DNA of 19,549 nucleotides from Opitutaceae bacterium. GTDB lineage: Bacteria > Verrucomicrobiota > Verrucomicrobiia > Opitutales > Opitutaceae. Below are positions 1 to 8,092 of the stretch, in pieces. The stretch spans positions 1-19,549 of the forward strand of contig JAIRTK010000408.1 of the NCBI GenBank assembly GCA_031254955.1. Reading direction: 5' to 3'. The position numbers and the translations under genes were made by a program. Under the pieces are notes generated by a model, which worked only from the letters and a program-made list of their open reading frames with translations, was not told where the DNA came from and did no database searches. Each line of letters starts with the position of its first letter. Position 1 is the first letter of the stretch.

Positions 1-100
1 CCCCCCGCGGCGCGCGGCCCGCGGGCCCCCCCCCCCCATGTTTGGCCGGGCGCCCGCCGGGGGGGGGGCGGGGGGGTGGGGGGGGGCGGGTGGCCGGATT
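1..100. repeat. G/C homopolymer tracts at the left edge
   Basis: The first hundred bases consist largely of runs of C and G (twelve consecutive C at 26-37, and long G runs at 59-90). They cover the 3' end of the AraC-like frame. This could be a genuine low-complexity tract or a poor-quality contig end. Confidence 0.6.
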
Positions 101-1001
101 GCAGGAATTTCAGGTAGGCTGTCGGGGGCATTCCCATCGCGGTTTTGAAGGCGCGGCTGAAGGCGAAGAGCGAGTTGAATCCGCAGGAGCGGGCGATTTC
201 TTCGATGCTGCCGTGGCCGGGGGCGCTCAGCATCGAGGCGGCCATGGACAGGCGCGAGTCGCGCATGTAGCTGCCCAGGCTCACGCCGATTTCACGGCGG
301 AATATCGCGCGCAGGTAGCTGACCGAATAGCCGGTGTGGCGCGCGAGGTCGGCGATGGCGAGTTTCTTGTCCAGGTTGGCGCGCACGTGGCGGTTGATCG
401 CGCGCAGGATGTCGCCGTGGGTCTCCCGCGCCGCCGCCGCGCCCGAGGCCACCATGCAGTTCACTTCGCGCGCTTGGAGCAGGTGGTGCAGCAGGCGCGA
501 GAGGGTGAACACCAGCTCAAAGTTGCGGCCGGGGCCGGGGAGGGCGGAGAGGTAGTTCGCGACGAGGCCGGCCAGTGTGTCCAGCGCGCCGGTTTCCAGG
601 GCGCGCGGCGAGTGGCGCAGGGGCGCGATGCGGTCTTTTTGCCTGCATTCAAAGGTGATGAACAGCCAGCTCAGCTCGCCGGTCGTGATGTCGAGGTAGT
701 GGTGGAACTGGTGCGGGAAGATCAGGTAGGCGCGTCCGCGGTCGAGCATGTAGTCGTGTCCGTCCACGTGGATGCGGCCCGCTTTGCGCAGGGGGATGAC
801 CAGCTCGAAGCGGTGGTGGTAGTTGTGCGTGACGCCGTGGGGGCGCAGCATTTCGGTGGAGGTGCGTTTGAAGAGCAGCACGTTGTCCACGACGAGCGCG
901 TCGTCGAGGCGGGCGCCGGTGAAGAGGTTGACGGGGTTGACGAGTTTTTTGATGTCGTCGTCGATTTTATCAAACAGGCTGGGTGCGGAGGCGGTGTTCA
1001 C
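1..1001 (-). CDS. AraC-family transcriptional regulator (partial, no stop in window)
   Basis: Translating the minus strand from a GTG at 1001 gives an open frame to the window edge. Residues 45-120 look like an AraC-type cupin sensor domain (RPHGVTHNYHHRFELVIPL, then IFPHQFHHYLDI). Residues about 195-300 form the two-helix-turn-helix DNA-binding domain: LAIADLARHTGYSVSYL is the first helix-turn-helix, and SIEEIARSCGFNSLFAFSRA with PPTAYLKFLQ is the classic second one. The family body ends near position 100; after that the frame enters a run of prolines and glycines encoded by G/C homopolymers and has no stop. GTG is the only plausible start, since no in-frame ATG lies between it and the upstream gene's stop 32 nt away. 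The position directly behind the PIG-L deacetylase suggests co-transcription and local control of sugar genes. The effector is unknown. AraC assignment is sure; the C-terminus is not. Confidence 0.88.
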   Translation of the reverse strand, partial: MNTASAPSLFDKIDDDIKKLVNPVNLFTGARLDDALVVDNVLLFKRTSTEMLRPHGVTHNYHHRFELVIPLRKAGRIHVDGHDYMLDRGRAYLIFPHQFHHYLDITTGELSWLFITFECRQKDRIAPLRHSPRALETGALDTLAGLVANYLSALPGPGRNFELVFTLSRLLHHLLQAREVNCMVASGAAAARETHGDILRAINRHVRANLDKKLAIADLARHTGYSVSYLRAIFRREIGVSLGSYMRDSRLSMAASMLSAPGHGSIEEIARSCGFNSLFAFSRAFKTAMGMPPTAYLKFLQSGHPPPPTPPPPPRRAPGQTWGGGARGPRAAG

Positions 1002-1033
1002 GGTCGGGATGGCTGGGAGGCGGGGGCGGGGGG

Positions 1034-1891
1034 TCAGCCGATGCGGCGGAGGCGGGCGGTGATGTCGTCGCGGAGGCGTTCGACGAAGCCGAGCGTGTAG
1101 TCTTCGACGGAGAGGGCGGGGTCGCGCACGAGGGGGGTGAGGTCCATGGCCCAGGTGATGCCGGTGGTGGTGTCGGCGGCGTGGGACTGGAACATGGTCG
1201 CGTGGCCGAGGCGGCGGCCAATGATGCCGAGGTCGTAGCGTTTGCCGCCGGTGATTTGGGAGTCGAAGACGCCGGAGAGGGCGGCGGCGAGGTTGGGGCG
1301 GGCGCCGGTGTCGAGGAGTTGTTTGTCGGTGTCCACGAGCCAGTCGAGGTCGCGCCAGCCTTCGCAGCCGTAAACTTTTTCGGGGCGGCGTGCGGGGGGG
1401 AGGGCGCGGAGGGCTTTGAGGGCGTGCGAGAAGGTGCCGATGTGGGTGTCGTGTTTGTCGGCGGGTTGGTGGAGGTAGACGACGCGGGGCGCGCAGTGGG
1501 CGAGGATGGCGGCGAGGTCGGCTTGGATGGCGGTGTTTTGGCCGTCTTTGGCGGCGGAGCTGGGGTGGTGGAGTTGGATTTGGGCGGAATATTCGCCGAC
1601 ATAGGCGGCTTTGCGTTGTTCGATGCGGCGGGTGGCGCGCATTTCCGCGTCGGTGCAGTCGGCGTAGATGCCGGTGCGGGAGGAGCCGGCGCCGTCGGTG
1701 ATGATGATGCCGGTGAACCAGCGGTCTTTGCGGGCGAAGCATTCGAGCACGCCGTGGTAGGCCATGAATTCGATGTCGTCCTGATGGGCGGCGATGCAGA
1801 GGTGCGTGGTGCGCGCGAGGGCGGCTTCGGGCGCGGTGACGCCGTCGGGGATGTAGAGGTCGGATTCGGGTTGGGTGAGGCGGAGGCTCAT
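1034..1891 (-). CDS. PIG-L (LmbE-like) zinc-dependent deacetylase, 285 aa
   Basis: PIG-L proteins are zinc hydrolases that remove acetyl groups, usually from N-acetylglucosamine moieties. The first metal motif is AAHQDDIEFMAYHG, with H36, D38, D39 and E41 matching the family's AH-x-DDE pattern. The second is ADKHDTHIGT, with D145, H147 and H150 near the expected third ligand. No signal peptide is visible, so it is probably cytoplasmic. Length is ordinary for the family. The ATG at 1891 is preceded by CACCACCACC and a CA microsatellite, with no Shine-Dalgarno. The AraC regulator starts 32 nt after its stop. Unlike the PIG-L half of the NagB fusion in this window, it keeps the catalytic and metal residues, so it is the better candidate for an amino-sugar deacetylase here. 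The substrate is inferred, not seen. Confidence 0.88.
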   Translation of the reverse strand: MSLRLTQPESDLYIPDGVTAPEAALARTTHLCIAAHQDDIEFMAYHGVLECFARKDRWFTGIIITDGAGSSRTGIYADCTDAEMRATRRIEQRKAAYVGEYSAQIQLHHPSSAAKDGQNTAIQADLAAILAHCAPRVVYLHQPADKHDTHIGTFSHALKALRALPPARRPEKVYGCEGWRDLDWLVDTDKQLLDTGARPNLAAALSGVFDSQITGGKRYDLGIIGRRLGHATMFQSHAADTTTGITWAMDLTPLVRDPALSVEDYTLGFVERLRDDITARLRRIG

Positions 1892-1898
1892 GGTGGTG

Positions 1899-1935
1899 GT
1901 GTGTGTGTGTGCGTGTGTATGTGTATGTGTGTGTG
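1899..1935. repeat. GT/CA dinucleotide microsatellite before the PIG-L start
   Basis: A mostly GT-alternating tract, with a few A or C interruptions, begins 8 nt upstream of the PIG-L start codon. In the minus-strand transcript it would be a CA-rich leader. Confidence 0.8.
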
Positions 1936-1947
1936 GGGGAGGAGGGA

Positions 1948-2142
1948 GTCAGTAGCGAGTAGGGAGTAGTGAGTAGGGAGAAGTCAGAATTCAGTAGTCA
2001 GTAGTCAGTAGGGGGGCCTTCGGCCCCGGTAGCGCGGCGCGGAGCGCCGCATTCTGACTTCTGACTTCTGACTTCTGGATTCTGGATTCTGGATTCTGAC
2101 TACTGACTACTGACTACTGACTACTGAATTCTGACTTCTGAC
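1948..2142. repeat. Heptamer tandem arrays in inverted orientation around a GC palindrome
   Basis: The left array (1948-2010) has nine 7-nt units related to GTCAGTA. The right array (2052-2142) has thirteen units of TTCTGAC, TTCTGGA and TACTGAC types. The two arrays are in opposite orientation: 1979-2011 and 2107-2139 are perfect 33-bp inverted repeats. Together with the palindromes in the middle this fills most of the 302-nt gap between the GH123 and PIG-L genes. No gene is visible in the gap. Confidence 0.88.
2013..2050. repeat. Double GC-rich palindrome (REP-like)
   Basis: There are two hairpins in a row. GGGGCC and GGCCCC face each other across TTC (2013-2027). GCGGCGC and GCGCCGC face each other across GGA (2034-2050). 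They sit in the loop of the 33-bp heptamer inverted repeat. The form resembles repetitive extragenic palindromes. It could also terminate or stabilise the upstream GH123 transcript, but no T-run follows. Confidence 0.65.
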
Positions 2143-2193
2143 TACTTTCATTCGTTTTGGACATTGAAAAGAGCGAGCGGGGGCGGGCGGGGG

Positions 2194-4014
2194 TTATGGC
2201 GAGGCGCGGGTGGCGGTTTCGACGGCGGCGCGGGCGCGGTCAACGAGGTCGGCGAGGTCGGCGGCGGATTGGGTGGAGCCTTTTTTGTAGGTAAATTCGG
2301 ACAGGGTTTTCTCAAGGGCGGCAAGCGCGCTGTTGTCGGGGGCGGCGCGGAGGAGGCGGATTTTTTCGGCTTCCTCGATGCCGTCGCGGAAGAGTTCCCA
2401 GCGGACGGAGGAGCGGGGGCCGGGGTAGACGAGGAAGGTGTCGCCGGCGCCCCAGTTTTCGGGGCGGAAGGAGGAGTCCCAGAGGGGTTCGCGGGGCCAG
2501 TGGGCATAGGACCAGCGGAGGATGCCGTCGAGGCGGTGGGCGGCGGCGTAGTAGCCCAGCCAGACTTGCTCGGCGCAGGGGCTGGTGGTGAAGGTGTTGG
2601 GGCGGGGCGGGGTGACGCAGACGTAGAAGGTGGTGATGGCGCCGGAGGCTTGGCGGGGGGCGATTTCGGCGAGGAAGCCGTCGTCAATGCGTTGGAGGGC
2701 CTGGCTGTAGTTGTCCATCGAGATGCCTTTGAAGGCGCTGGGGGCCTTGTTGTTGGCCATGGCGATTTTGAGGAGCGGGGCGTGTTTTTTGAGGGTGGCG
2801 ATGGTGGCGCGGAGTTCCTCGGGGCTGCGTTCGTCGAGGGCGATGTGGGTCCGGGCGGCCCAGCCTTTTTTGAGGAGGTGGCGTTGGAAATCGGCGAGGA
2901 ATGGCGCCCAGTAGGCTTCGTATTCGGGCGTGCCGGCTTTGAGGGTGGCGGTGATGGTGTCGCCGGTGGCCGCGTCGGTGTATTGGACAAGGTTTCCCCA
3001 GGGGGCCATGGTGTAGCAGTGGATTTGGGGGCCGAGGCCGCAGTGTTGGGCGAAGGCGACGTAGTGGTCGAAGAGGGTGTAGTCAAAGGTCCATGTGTCG
3101 TCGGGGTTGCGGGCGCGGGTGATCATGGAGTGGTAGGCGTCGTAGGTTTGCTGGTTCCAGGGGCGTTCGGTGATGGTGGTCGTGATGACTTTCTGGCCGG
3201 CGGAGGCGAGTTCGCGGTAGAGGGGTTCGAGGAGCGCGTAGTGTTCGGGGGAGAAGGGGGTCACGCCGTGGTAGCGCGCGGCGGCCCAGGGGTGTTGCCA
3301 GAGGTCGAGGAAAAAGGTCCAGTTTCCGGGGTCGGGCAAGGTGGCGGGCAGCACTTCGAGTGAGAGGGGAAAGCCGACCGCGCGGCCACCTTGGCCGGTG
3401 GCGGTGAGCGTGCCGTGGTAGTGGCCGGGCGCGGCGTCGGCGGGGACGGTGACGGTGAGCCACACGGGGCGGAAGCCGCCGGCGGGCAGGTCAAGCTCGG
3501 CGGCGGTGTCGAGGATGTCGCCGACGGCTTCGCCGGGGATGCGCCCATAGCGGTTGTCAACGGAGGCCCAGACGTAGCGGACGAAGCGGGCGTTGAGCGC
3601 GGTGGCGGGGATTTCGGCGCCGGTGTCGGAGCGGAGCGCGGTGGCGGAGAGGCGGAGTTGCGGGATGGCGGCGCGCGACCAGAGGGTGAATTGGGCGTTG
3701 ACGCGTTCGTTGCGCCAGGCGGCGGCGCGCCAGGCGCGGGCGGTTTCGTCGCCGGCGGCGTTTTCGGGGGTGACGCGGACGAGCGGCAGGTGGCGTCCGT
3801 GAAGGGTGTCGGCGGGGGCGTCGGCGGCGGCGGTGGAAGTGGAGGCGGGGGCGGCGGGGGTTTCGCCGGCGGGGGAGGGCAGCATGGGGGTTTGCGGCTC
3901 GTAGTCGGGGATGCGCCAGTTGAGGGATGGCGCGGGCGTGACGGCGGCGGCGGCCAGCGAAGGGAGGAGCGCGGCGAGGGCGGCGGCGGAGATGAGTTTT
4001 GAGGTGAATTTCAT
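2194..4014 (-). CDS. Secreted GH123/DUF4091-type glycosidase, likely beta-N-acetylgalactosaminidase, 606 aa
   Basis: A signal peptide spans residues 1-23 (MKFTSKLISAAALAALLPSL then AAAA), so the protein is exported. Residues about 75-225 form a beta-rich N-terminal domain. Residues about 230-560 match the DUF4091/GH123 catalytic domain, including the C-terminal signature GDTFLVYPGPRSSVRWELFR followed by DGIEEAE. GH123 enzymes use neighbouring-group participation by the substrate N-acetyl group and an adjacent Asp-Glu pair; D394-E395 in HIALDERSPEE fits this. Characterised GH123 members release GalNAc from glycosphingolipid or GAG-like glycans, which suits the chondroitinase and GalNAc-kinase genes nearby. 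Many DUF4091 proteins are uncharacterised, so exact specificity is an inference. The start is chosen for the signal peptide; no Shine-Dalgarno precedes it. Confidence 0.78.
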   Translation of the reverse strand: MKFTSKLISAAALAALLPSLAAAAVTPAPSLNWRIPDYEPQTPMLPSPAGETPAAPASTSTAAADAPADTLHGRHLPLVRVTPENAAGDETARAWRAAAWRNERVNAQFTLWSRAAIPQLRLSATALRSDTGAEIPATALNARFVRYVWASVDNRYGRIPGEAVGDILDTAAELDLPAGGFRPVWLTVTVPADAAPGHYHGTLTATGQGGRAVGFPLSLEVLPATLPDPGNWTFFLDLWQHPWAAARYHGVTPFSPEHYALLEPLYRELASAGQKVITTTITERPWNQQTYDAYHSMITRARNPDDTWTFDYTLFDHYVAFAQHCGLGPQIHCYTMAPWGNLVQYTDAATGDTITATLKAGTPEYEAYWAPFLADFQRHLLKKGWAARTHIALDERSPEELRATIATLKKHAPLLKIAMANNKAPSAFKGISMDNYSQALQRIDDGFLAEIAPRQASGAITTFYVCVTPPRPNTFTTSPCAEQVWLGYYAAAHRLDGILRWSYAHWPREPLWDSSFRPENWGAGDTFLVYPGPRSSVRWELFRDGIEEAEKIRLLRAAPDNSALAALEKTLSEFTYKKGSTQSAADLADLVDRARAAVETATRASP

Positions 4015-4031
4015 GATGGGTGTGAGGTTGC

Positions 4032-4160
4032 GGGTTGGGTTGGGTTGGCTTGGCTTGGTGGTGGGTTGGGTTGGGTTGATGGTGGGTTAGGTTGGGTTGA
4101 TGGTGGGTGGTGGGTTGGGTTGGTTGGTTGTTGTTGGTGGTGGGTGGGTGGGTGAATGGG
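4032..4160. repeat. GGGTT/GGTGGGTT-rich repeat tract upstream of the GH123 gene
   Basis: The tract is made of GGGTT-type pentamers. It includes a 21-nt direct repeat at 4060-4080 and 4081-4101 with one mismatch. There are many G3 runs with short loops, so G-quadruplex formation on the plus strand is possible. It lies in the 325-nt gap 4015-4339 between the ROK-like kinase and the GH123 gene. The rest of that gap (4161-4339) shows no gene and no convincing promoter or terminator. Confidence 0.8.
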
Positions 4161-4339
4161 TTGTGCGCCGGGGCGGGCGGGCTTTGGGCTTATGTCTTGG
4201 TTAAGGGAGGATTGTTCTCAGGCGAAGGCGCGAAGAGGATGAGCGGGGAGCAGGGAGTGTCGGGGTGCGTGTTTATTCTCCACTGCTCATTTCTTCGCGG
4301 TTTCGCGCGGGTTGGGCATGGCTCCGTGGTTGGTTCAGT

Positions 4340-5755
4340 TCAGGCCGGGGGGGAGTTTTTGGGGATCACGGGCAGGCTGGCGGCGGCGATGGCTTGGCCG
4401 TGGCGTTTTTCCTGCTCGCCGGGGGTGCGGAGCGCGAGGCGCGAGGCGAGTTCGGGGAAGGCGGTTTCGAGCACGGCGCGGGCGCGGGCGAGGATGATGG
4501 CGCCGCCTTCGCCGGAGGTCACGCGCCCGAGGATGAGGATGTTGCGCAGTTCGTAGAAGTCCGCGTAGTGGCCGAGCGAATACCCGAGGTAGTCGCCGAG
4601 GGTTTCGTAGATGGCGCGGGCGCGGGGGTCGCCGGTTTTCATGGCGTCCTGCACGGCGGCGAGGCGTTCGGGGAGGGGCATCGTCTCCGGGAAGGCGAGG
4701 CGGGCGGCGGGGGCGAGGCGGGCGACGGCTTGTTGCGAGAAGTATTGCACGCCGCAGCCGGCGTCGCCGGACCATTCGTCGCGCGGGGCGTCGGCGCGGT
4801 AATCGACCGGGGCGAAGGCCAGTTCGTTGAGCCACGGGGTGATGCCGCCGTTGGGCGTGACGTAGCCGGCGGCCTGGCTGGTGCCCATCGAGAGGCCGAG
4901 CACGGCGTTGTCCCGCAGGAACAGCGAGCCGGCGAGGGCGGTGACTTCGCCGTCGTTGGCGACTTCGAAGGGCACGCCGCCCCAGCGCGCGCGCAGGTCG
5001 TGGAACATGCGGCGGATTTTTTTCTCGAAGAGTTCCGGGGACACGCCGCGAAAGAGGGAGCCGGCGCGCACTTCGTTGTTCACGTAAACGCCGGCGGCGC
5101 TGCCGCCGATGGCTTCGACGCGCGGCAGGTGCGCGGCGGCGCGGGCCAGCAGGTCCTGCACGCCGTCGATGTGATAGGCGGGGTCTTTTTCAAAATAGGG
5201 GTTCCAGGGGATTTCCTCGGAATGCACCACGCGTCCGTCGATGAGCGCGGCGACTTTGCGGTCGCTGCCGCCGAGGTCGAAGCCGATGCGGCAGCCGTCG
5301 AGGTGCCCGCCGATTTCGAGCGTGGCGGCGGCGGGGGGGGCGGCGGGGTCGCGGGATTTTTCCGCGCGCGCCAGCTCGAAGGGGCGTCCTTGGATTTTTT
5401 CCCCCATGAAGTCGCGGTCGAAGGCGCGTTCGCCTTGCGGGCCGTAGATGCGGGCGAGGGGAGCGACCAGTTCGTCCGCGCCGGCGATGAGCACGCGGCA
5501 GGCGCCGCGTTGCCAGAGGAGAAATTTCACCATGCGTTCGAGGTGGCGGAGCGTAAGCCCGGCCTGCGGGTGGCTGGCGGCGAGCACGCGGGCGCGGTGC
5601 GTGGAGCGTCCGCCGTCGCCGCGCTCAAGGGTGATCTCGATGTCGCGCGCGCTGGCGTCGCGCGCGACGAGTCCGCGGTAGGCGCGCGTCCAGAGCGCGG
5701 CGGGGATGAAGCCGGGGTCGAGGGGCGGTGTAATTTCAGGATGTATGTCGGTCAT
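4340..5755 (-). CDS. ASKHA/ROK-like sugar kinase with N-terminal extension, 471 aa
   Basis: Residues about 153-460 carry an ASKHA kinase core of ROK type: the phosphate-1 loop GFDLGGSDRKVAAL (DLGG at 160-163), the ROK-style VANDGEVTALAG with catalytic-type D268, and the adenosine/phosphate-2 loop LGLSMGTSQAAGY. The canonical ROK zinc motif GHxx..CxCGxxGCxE is not present; only GDAGCG is seen near 330-335. The first 150 residues are an extra domain I cannot name. There is no DNA-binding helix-turn-helix, so it is not a NagC-type repressor. It could phosphorylate an imported hexose or N-acetylhexosamine. It follows the symporter and precedes the glycosidase, fitting a catabolic role. Substrate is unknown. 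The ATG lacks a Shine-Dalgarno and is preceded by ATTTTCTC. Confidence 0.75.
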   Translation of the reverse strand: MTDIHPEITPPLDPGFIPAALWTRAYRGLVARDASARDIEITLERGDGGRSTHRARVLAASHPQAGLTLRHLERMVKFLLWQRGACRVLIAGADELVAPLARIYGPQGERAFDRDFMGEKIQGRPFELARAEKSRDPAAPPAAATLEIGGHLDGCRIGFDLGGSDRKVAALIDGRVVHSEEIPWNPYFEKDPAYHIDGVQDLLARAAAHLPRVEAIGGSAAGVYVNNEVRAGSLFRGVSPELFEKKIRRMFHDLRARWGGVPFEVANDGEVTALAGSLFLRDNAVLGLSMGTSQAAGYVTPNGGITPWLNELAFAPVDYRADAPRDEWSGDAGCGVQYFSQQAVARLAPAARLAFPETMPLPERLAAVQDAMKTGDPRARAIYETLGDYLGYSLGHYADFYELRNILILGRVTSGEGGAIILARARAVLETAFPELASRLALRTPGEQEKRHGQAIAAASLPVIPKNSPPA

Positions 5756-5789
5756 GAGAAAATGCGGGTTTCGGGTTTCGGATTTCTTA

Positions 5790-5937
5790 ATCGTTCTCGT
5801 TCTCGTTCTCGTTCTCGTTCTCTTTCTCTCGTTGGTTTTCTTTCTTTCGTCCCCTCTCTTTTGTTTCCTTTTTTTCGTTTCTTTTTTGGTTTTCGCGATG
5901 TTTCGAGAACGAGAAAGAGAAAGAGAACGAGAACGAT
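5790..5937. repeat. Imperfect inverted repeat of GTTCTC hexamers
   Basis: The left arm (5790-5831) is a tandem run of TTCTCG-type hexamers. The right arm (5904-5937) is the same motif on the other strand. The outer 15 bp pair perfectly; the rest is imperfect. The spacer is also pyrimidine-rich (T and C runs). The element fills most of the gap between the symporter stop and the kinase start. A T7 run follows the right arm on the plus strand, the wrong side for terminating the minus-strand symporter transcript. Confidence 0.78.
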
Positions 5938-5960
5938 TTTTTTGAGGGGCGGGAGTGGGA

Positions 5961-7952
5961 TCAACCCAGCTTGATACGAGAGGCCAGGCGAAGAGTGGCC
6001 GCGGTGGCGGCGACGGCCACGACGCAGAGCGTCACGCCAAGCGCCGTGCGCGCGTAGAGCAGGTTGCCGATGCCGAACAGGGCCGACCAGACGGCCAGGC
6101 AGCCGGTCATCATGCACAGCAGGCCGGTGGGCACGTCCCATTTGCCTTGCGCGGCGGGCGGCGGCAGCGGCGCCGCCGCGCGCACTTTGCGCCAGCCGGG
6201 GCCGCCGGCGCGGATTTTTTCACAGAAGCGGCGCAGCACTTCCGGCGGCTCGGGCCGGGTGAGGAAGGTGAGCGTCAGCCAGCCGGCGGTCGTGGCCAGG
6301 ATGCCGAGGACGAGTTTCCAGGCGCTGTAGTCCATGATGGCGAACCAGCCGGCGTCGCGCATGGCGGCTTCGACGCCGAGGGGGGCGGCGCCCCATTGGA
6401 AGAAGCAGGCGACGGCGAACGAGACGATCATGGCGGCGATTTCGCTCCAGGCGTTGATGCGCCACCAGAACCAGCGCAGGAGGTAGAGCAGGCCGGTGCC
6501 GGCGCCGATTTGCAGGAGGATGTCGAAGGAGTCTTTCGCGTTTTGCATGCAGAGCGCGACCAGGCCGGAGAGCGCGAGCAGCGCGAGCATGGTCAGGCGT
6601 CCGACGAGCACGGCGCGGCGCGGGGTGGCTTTTTTGTTGATGAAGCGCGCGTAGAAATCCTGCACGACGTAGGACGATCCCCAGTTGAGGTGCGTGGCGA
6701 TGGTGGACATGTAGGCGGCGATGAGCGAGGCGACGATCAGCCCGAGCCAGCCTTTCGGCATTTTGGAAATCATGCCGGGATACGCGATGTCGTGGCGGAG
6801 GAACTGGTCCTCCACTTTGGGGAAGGCGCGCGCCAGGCTGCCGGTGCCGGCGGCGTCGGCCTTGGCTTGGCGGACGATGGCCCGGTCGGTGTCGGAGAGG
6901 GCGGCGGCGGCGGCGGCGGTGGTGGTGGCGCCGTCATAGCGGGCGACCAGTTCCGGGTTGGCGCCGAGCCAGGCGCGGGCGGCGGCTTGCTGGTCGGGGG
7001 GCGTCAAGGGAAATTGCGTGAGCGAGACCAGCGCGACGATGATCCACGGCCAGGGGCGCACGGCGTAGTGGAGGAAGTTGAAGAGGAGTGTGGCGCCGAC
7101 GGCGTTTTTTTCGTCCTTGGCCGAGAGCATGCGTTGGGCGATGTAGCCGCCGCCGCCCGGTTCCGCGCCGGGATACCAGACGTTCCACCATTGCACGGCC
7201 ACGGGGAGGATGAGCACGGTCATCAGCATGGACAGGCCGCCTTCGCCGCCGGGGAGCATGGCCATGCGCGCCGACACGTCGGCGTGGGCAAAGAGTTCGC
7301 GCAGCGAGGAGACGCCGCCGACCTCGGGCGAGTTGACCGCGTAGACCGCCGCGAAAACCGCGCCGGTCATCGCCACCGAGTATTGGTAGAAGTCGGCCCA
7401 GATCGAGCCGGTCAGGCCGCCGAGCGTCGCGTAAACCGCCACGCCCGCCGTGGCCCACAGCAGCGTCGCCACCGGGGAGAGGCCGAAGAGGACCTGTCCT
7501 ATCTTGATGGCCGCCAGGGACACGGTGGCCATGATCATGACATTAAAGAACACGCCCAGATACAGCGCGCGGAAGCCGCGAAGGGCCGCCGCCGGGCGTC
7601 CGCTGTAGCGGATTTCATAAAAGCCGAGGTCGGTGTCCAGCGCCGAGCGGCGCCAGAGTTTGGCATAGACGAAGACGGTCAGCATCCCCGTCAGCAGAAA
7701 CGCCCACCACGCCCAGTTGCCCGCCACGCCTTGCGTGCGGACGATGTCGGTGACGAGGTTGGGCGTGTCGCACGAGAAGGTGCAGGCGACCATCGAGACG
7801 CCGAGCAGCCACCACGGCATGGAGCGTCCGGAGAGGAAGAAGTCGCCGGCGCTGCCGCTGGAGCGGCGGGCGGCGGCGGAGCCGACGAGCACCACCGAGA
7901 GCAGGAAGCCGATGATGATCGCCGCGTCGAGAAAGGAGAGGGAGTCAAGCAT
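5961..7952 (-). CDS. Sodium:solute symporter (SSS family), 663 aa
   Basis: An integral membrane protein with about 13-15 hydrophobic segments. The N-terminus (LDAAIIIGFLLSVVLVGSAA), the SAGDFFLSGRSMPWWLLGVS segment and the core AYMSTIATHLNWGSSYVVQD are typical of SSS-type Na+/sugar symporters found in Bacteroidota and Verrucomicrobiota. Residues about 345-405 form a long hydrophilic, alanine-rich loop (from TPPDQQAAARAWLG to the VEDQFLRHDIAYPG region), which is larger than in simple SGLT relatives but seen in this subgroup. It likely imports the sugar made by the secreted enzymes, with the ROK-like kinase next in line. Substrate is unknown. It starts at an ATG preceded by CCCTCTCC rather than a Shine-Dalgarno. 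Confidence 0.9.
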   Translation of the reverse strand: MLDSLSFLDAAIIIGFLLSVVLVGSAAARRSSGSAGDFFLSGRSMPWWLLGVSMVACTFSCDTPNLVTDIVRTQGVAGNWAWWAFLLTGMLTVFVYAKLWRRSALDTDLGFYEIRYSGRPAAALRGFRALYLGVFFNVMIMATVSLAAIKIGQVLFGLSPVATLLWATAGVAVYATLGGLTGSIWADFYQYSVAMTGAVFAAVYAVNSPEVGGVSSLRELFAHADVSARMAMLPGGEGGLSMLMTVLILPVAVQWWNVWYPGAEPGGGGYIAQRMLSAKDEKNAVGATLLFNFLHYAVRPWPWIIVALVSLTQFPLTPPDQQAAARAWLGANPELVARYDGATTTAAAAAALSDTDRAIVRQAKADAAGTGSLARAFPKVEDQFLRHDIAYPGMISKMPKGWLGLIVASLIAAYMSTIATHLNWGSSYVVQDFYARFINKKATPRRAVLVGRLTMLALLALSGLVALCMQNAKDSFDILLQIGAGTGLLYLLRWFWWRINAWSEIAAMIVSFAVACFFQWGAAPLGVEAAMRDAGWFAIMDYSAWKLVLGILATTAGWLTLTFLTRPEPPEVLRRFCEKIRAGGPGWRKVRAAAPLPPPAAQGKWDVPTGLLCMMTGCLAVWSALFGIGNLLYARTALGVTLCVVAVAATAATLRLASRIKLG

Positions 7953-8092
7953 GGAGAGGGCGTGTGTTTTGCGGGTTGCGGCAGGCGGTTGATTGAATCC
8001 TGAAAACAGCGGTTGGTCCGTCCGAGGAGGAGCGCGGGGGGACGCGCATGCCGCGGGCGGGGCGGAGGGTGAATGACAGGGGAGGCGTTTTT

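Noticed and set aside
4340..5755. NagC-type ROK repressor
   Set aside because: No N-terminal helix-turn-helix is visible; the extension has no DNA-binding pattern I can recognise.
5904..5947. Rho-independent terminator from the hexamer arm and T7 run
   Set aside because: The T-run follows on the plus strand, but the upstream gene is transcribed on the minus strand.
5955..8003. 682-codon plus-strand open frame
   Set aside because: Antisense to the sodium:solute symporter; charged, low-complexity product with no motif.
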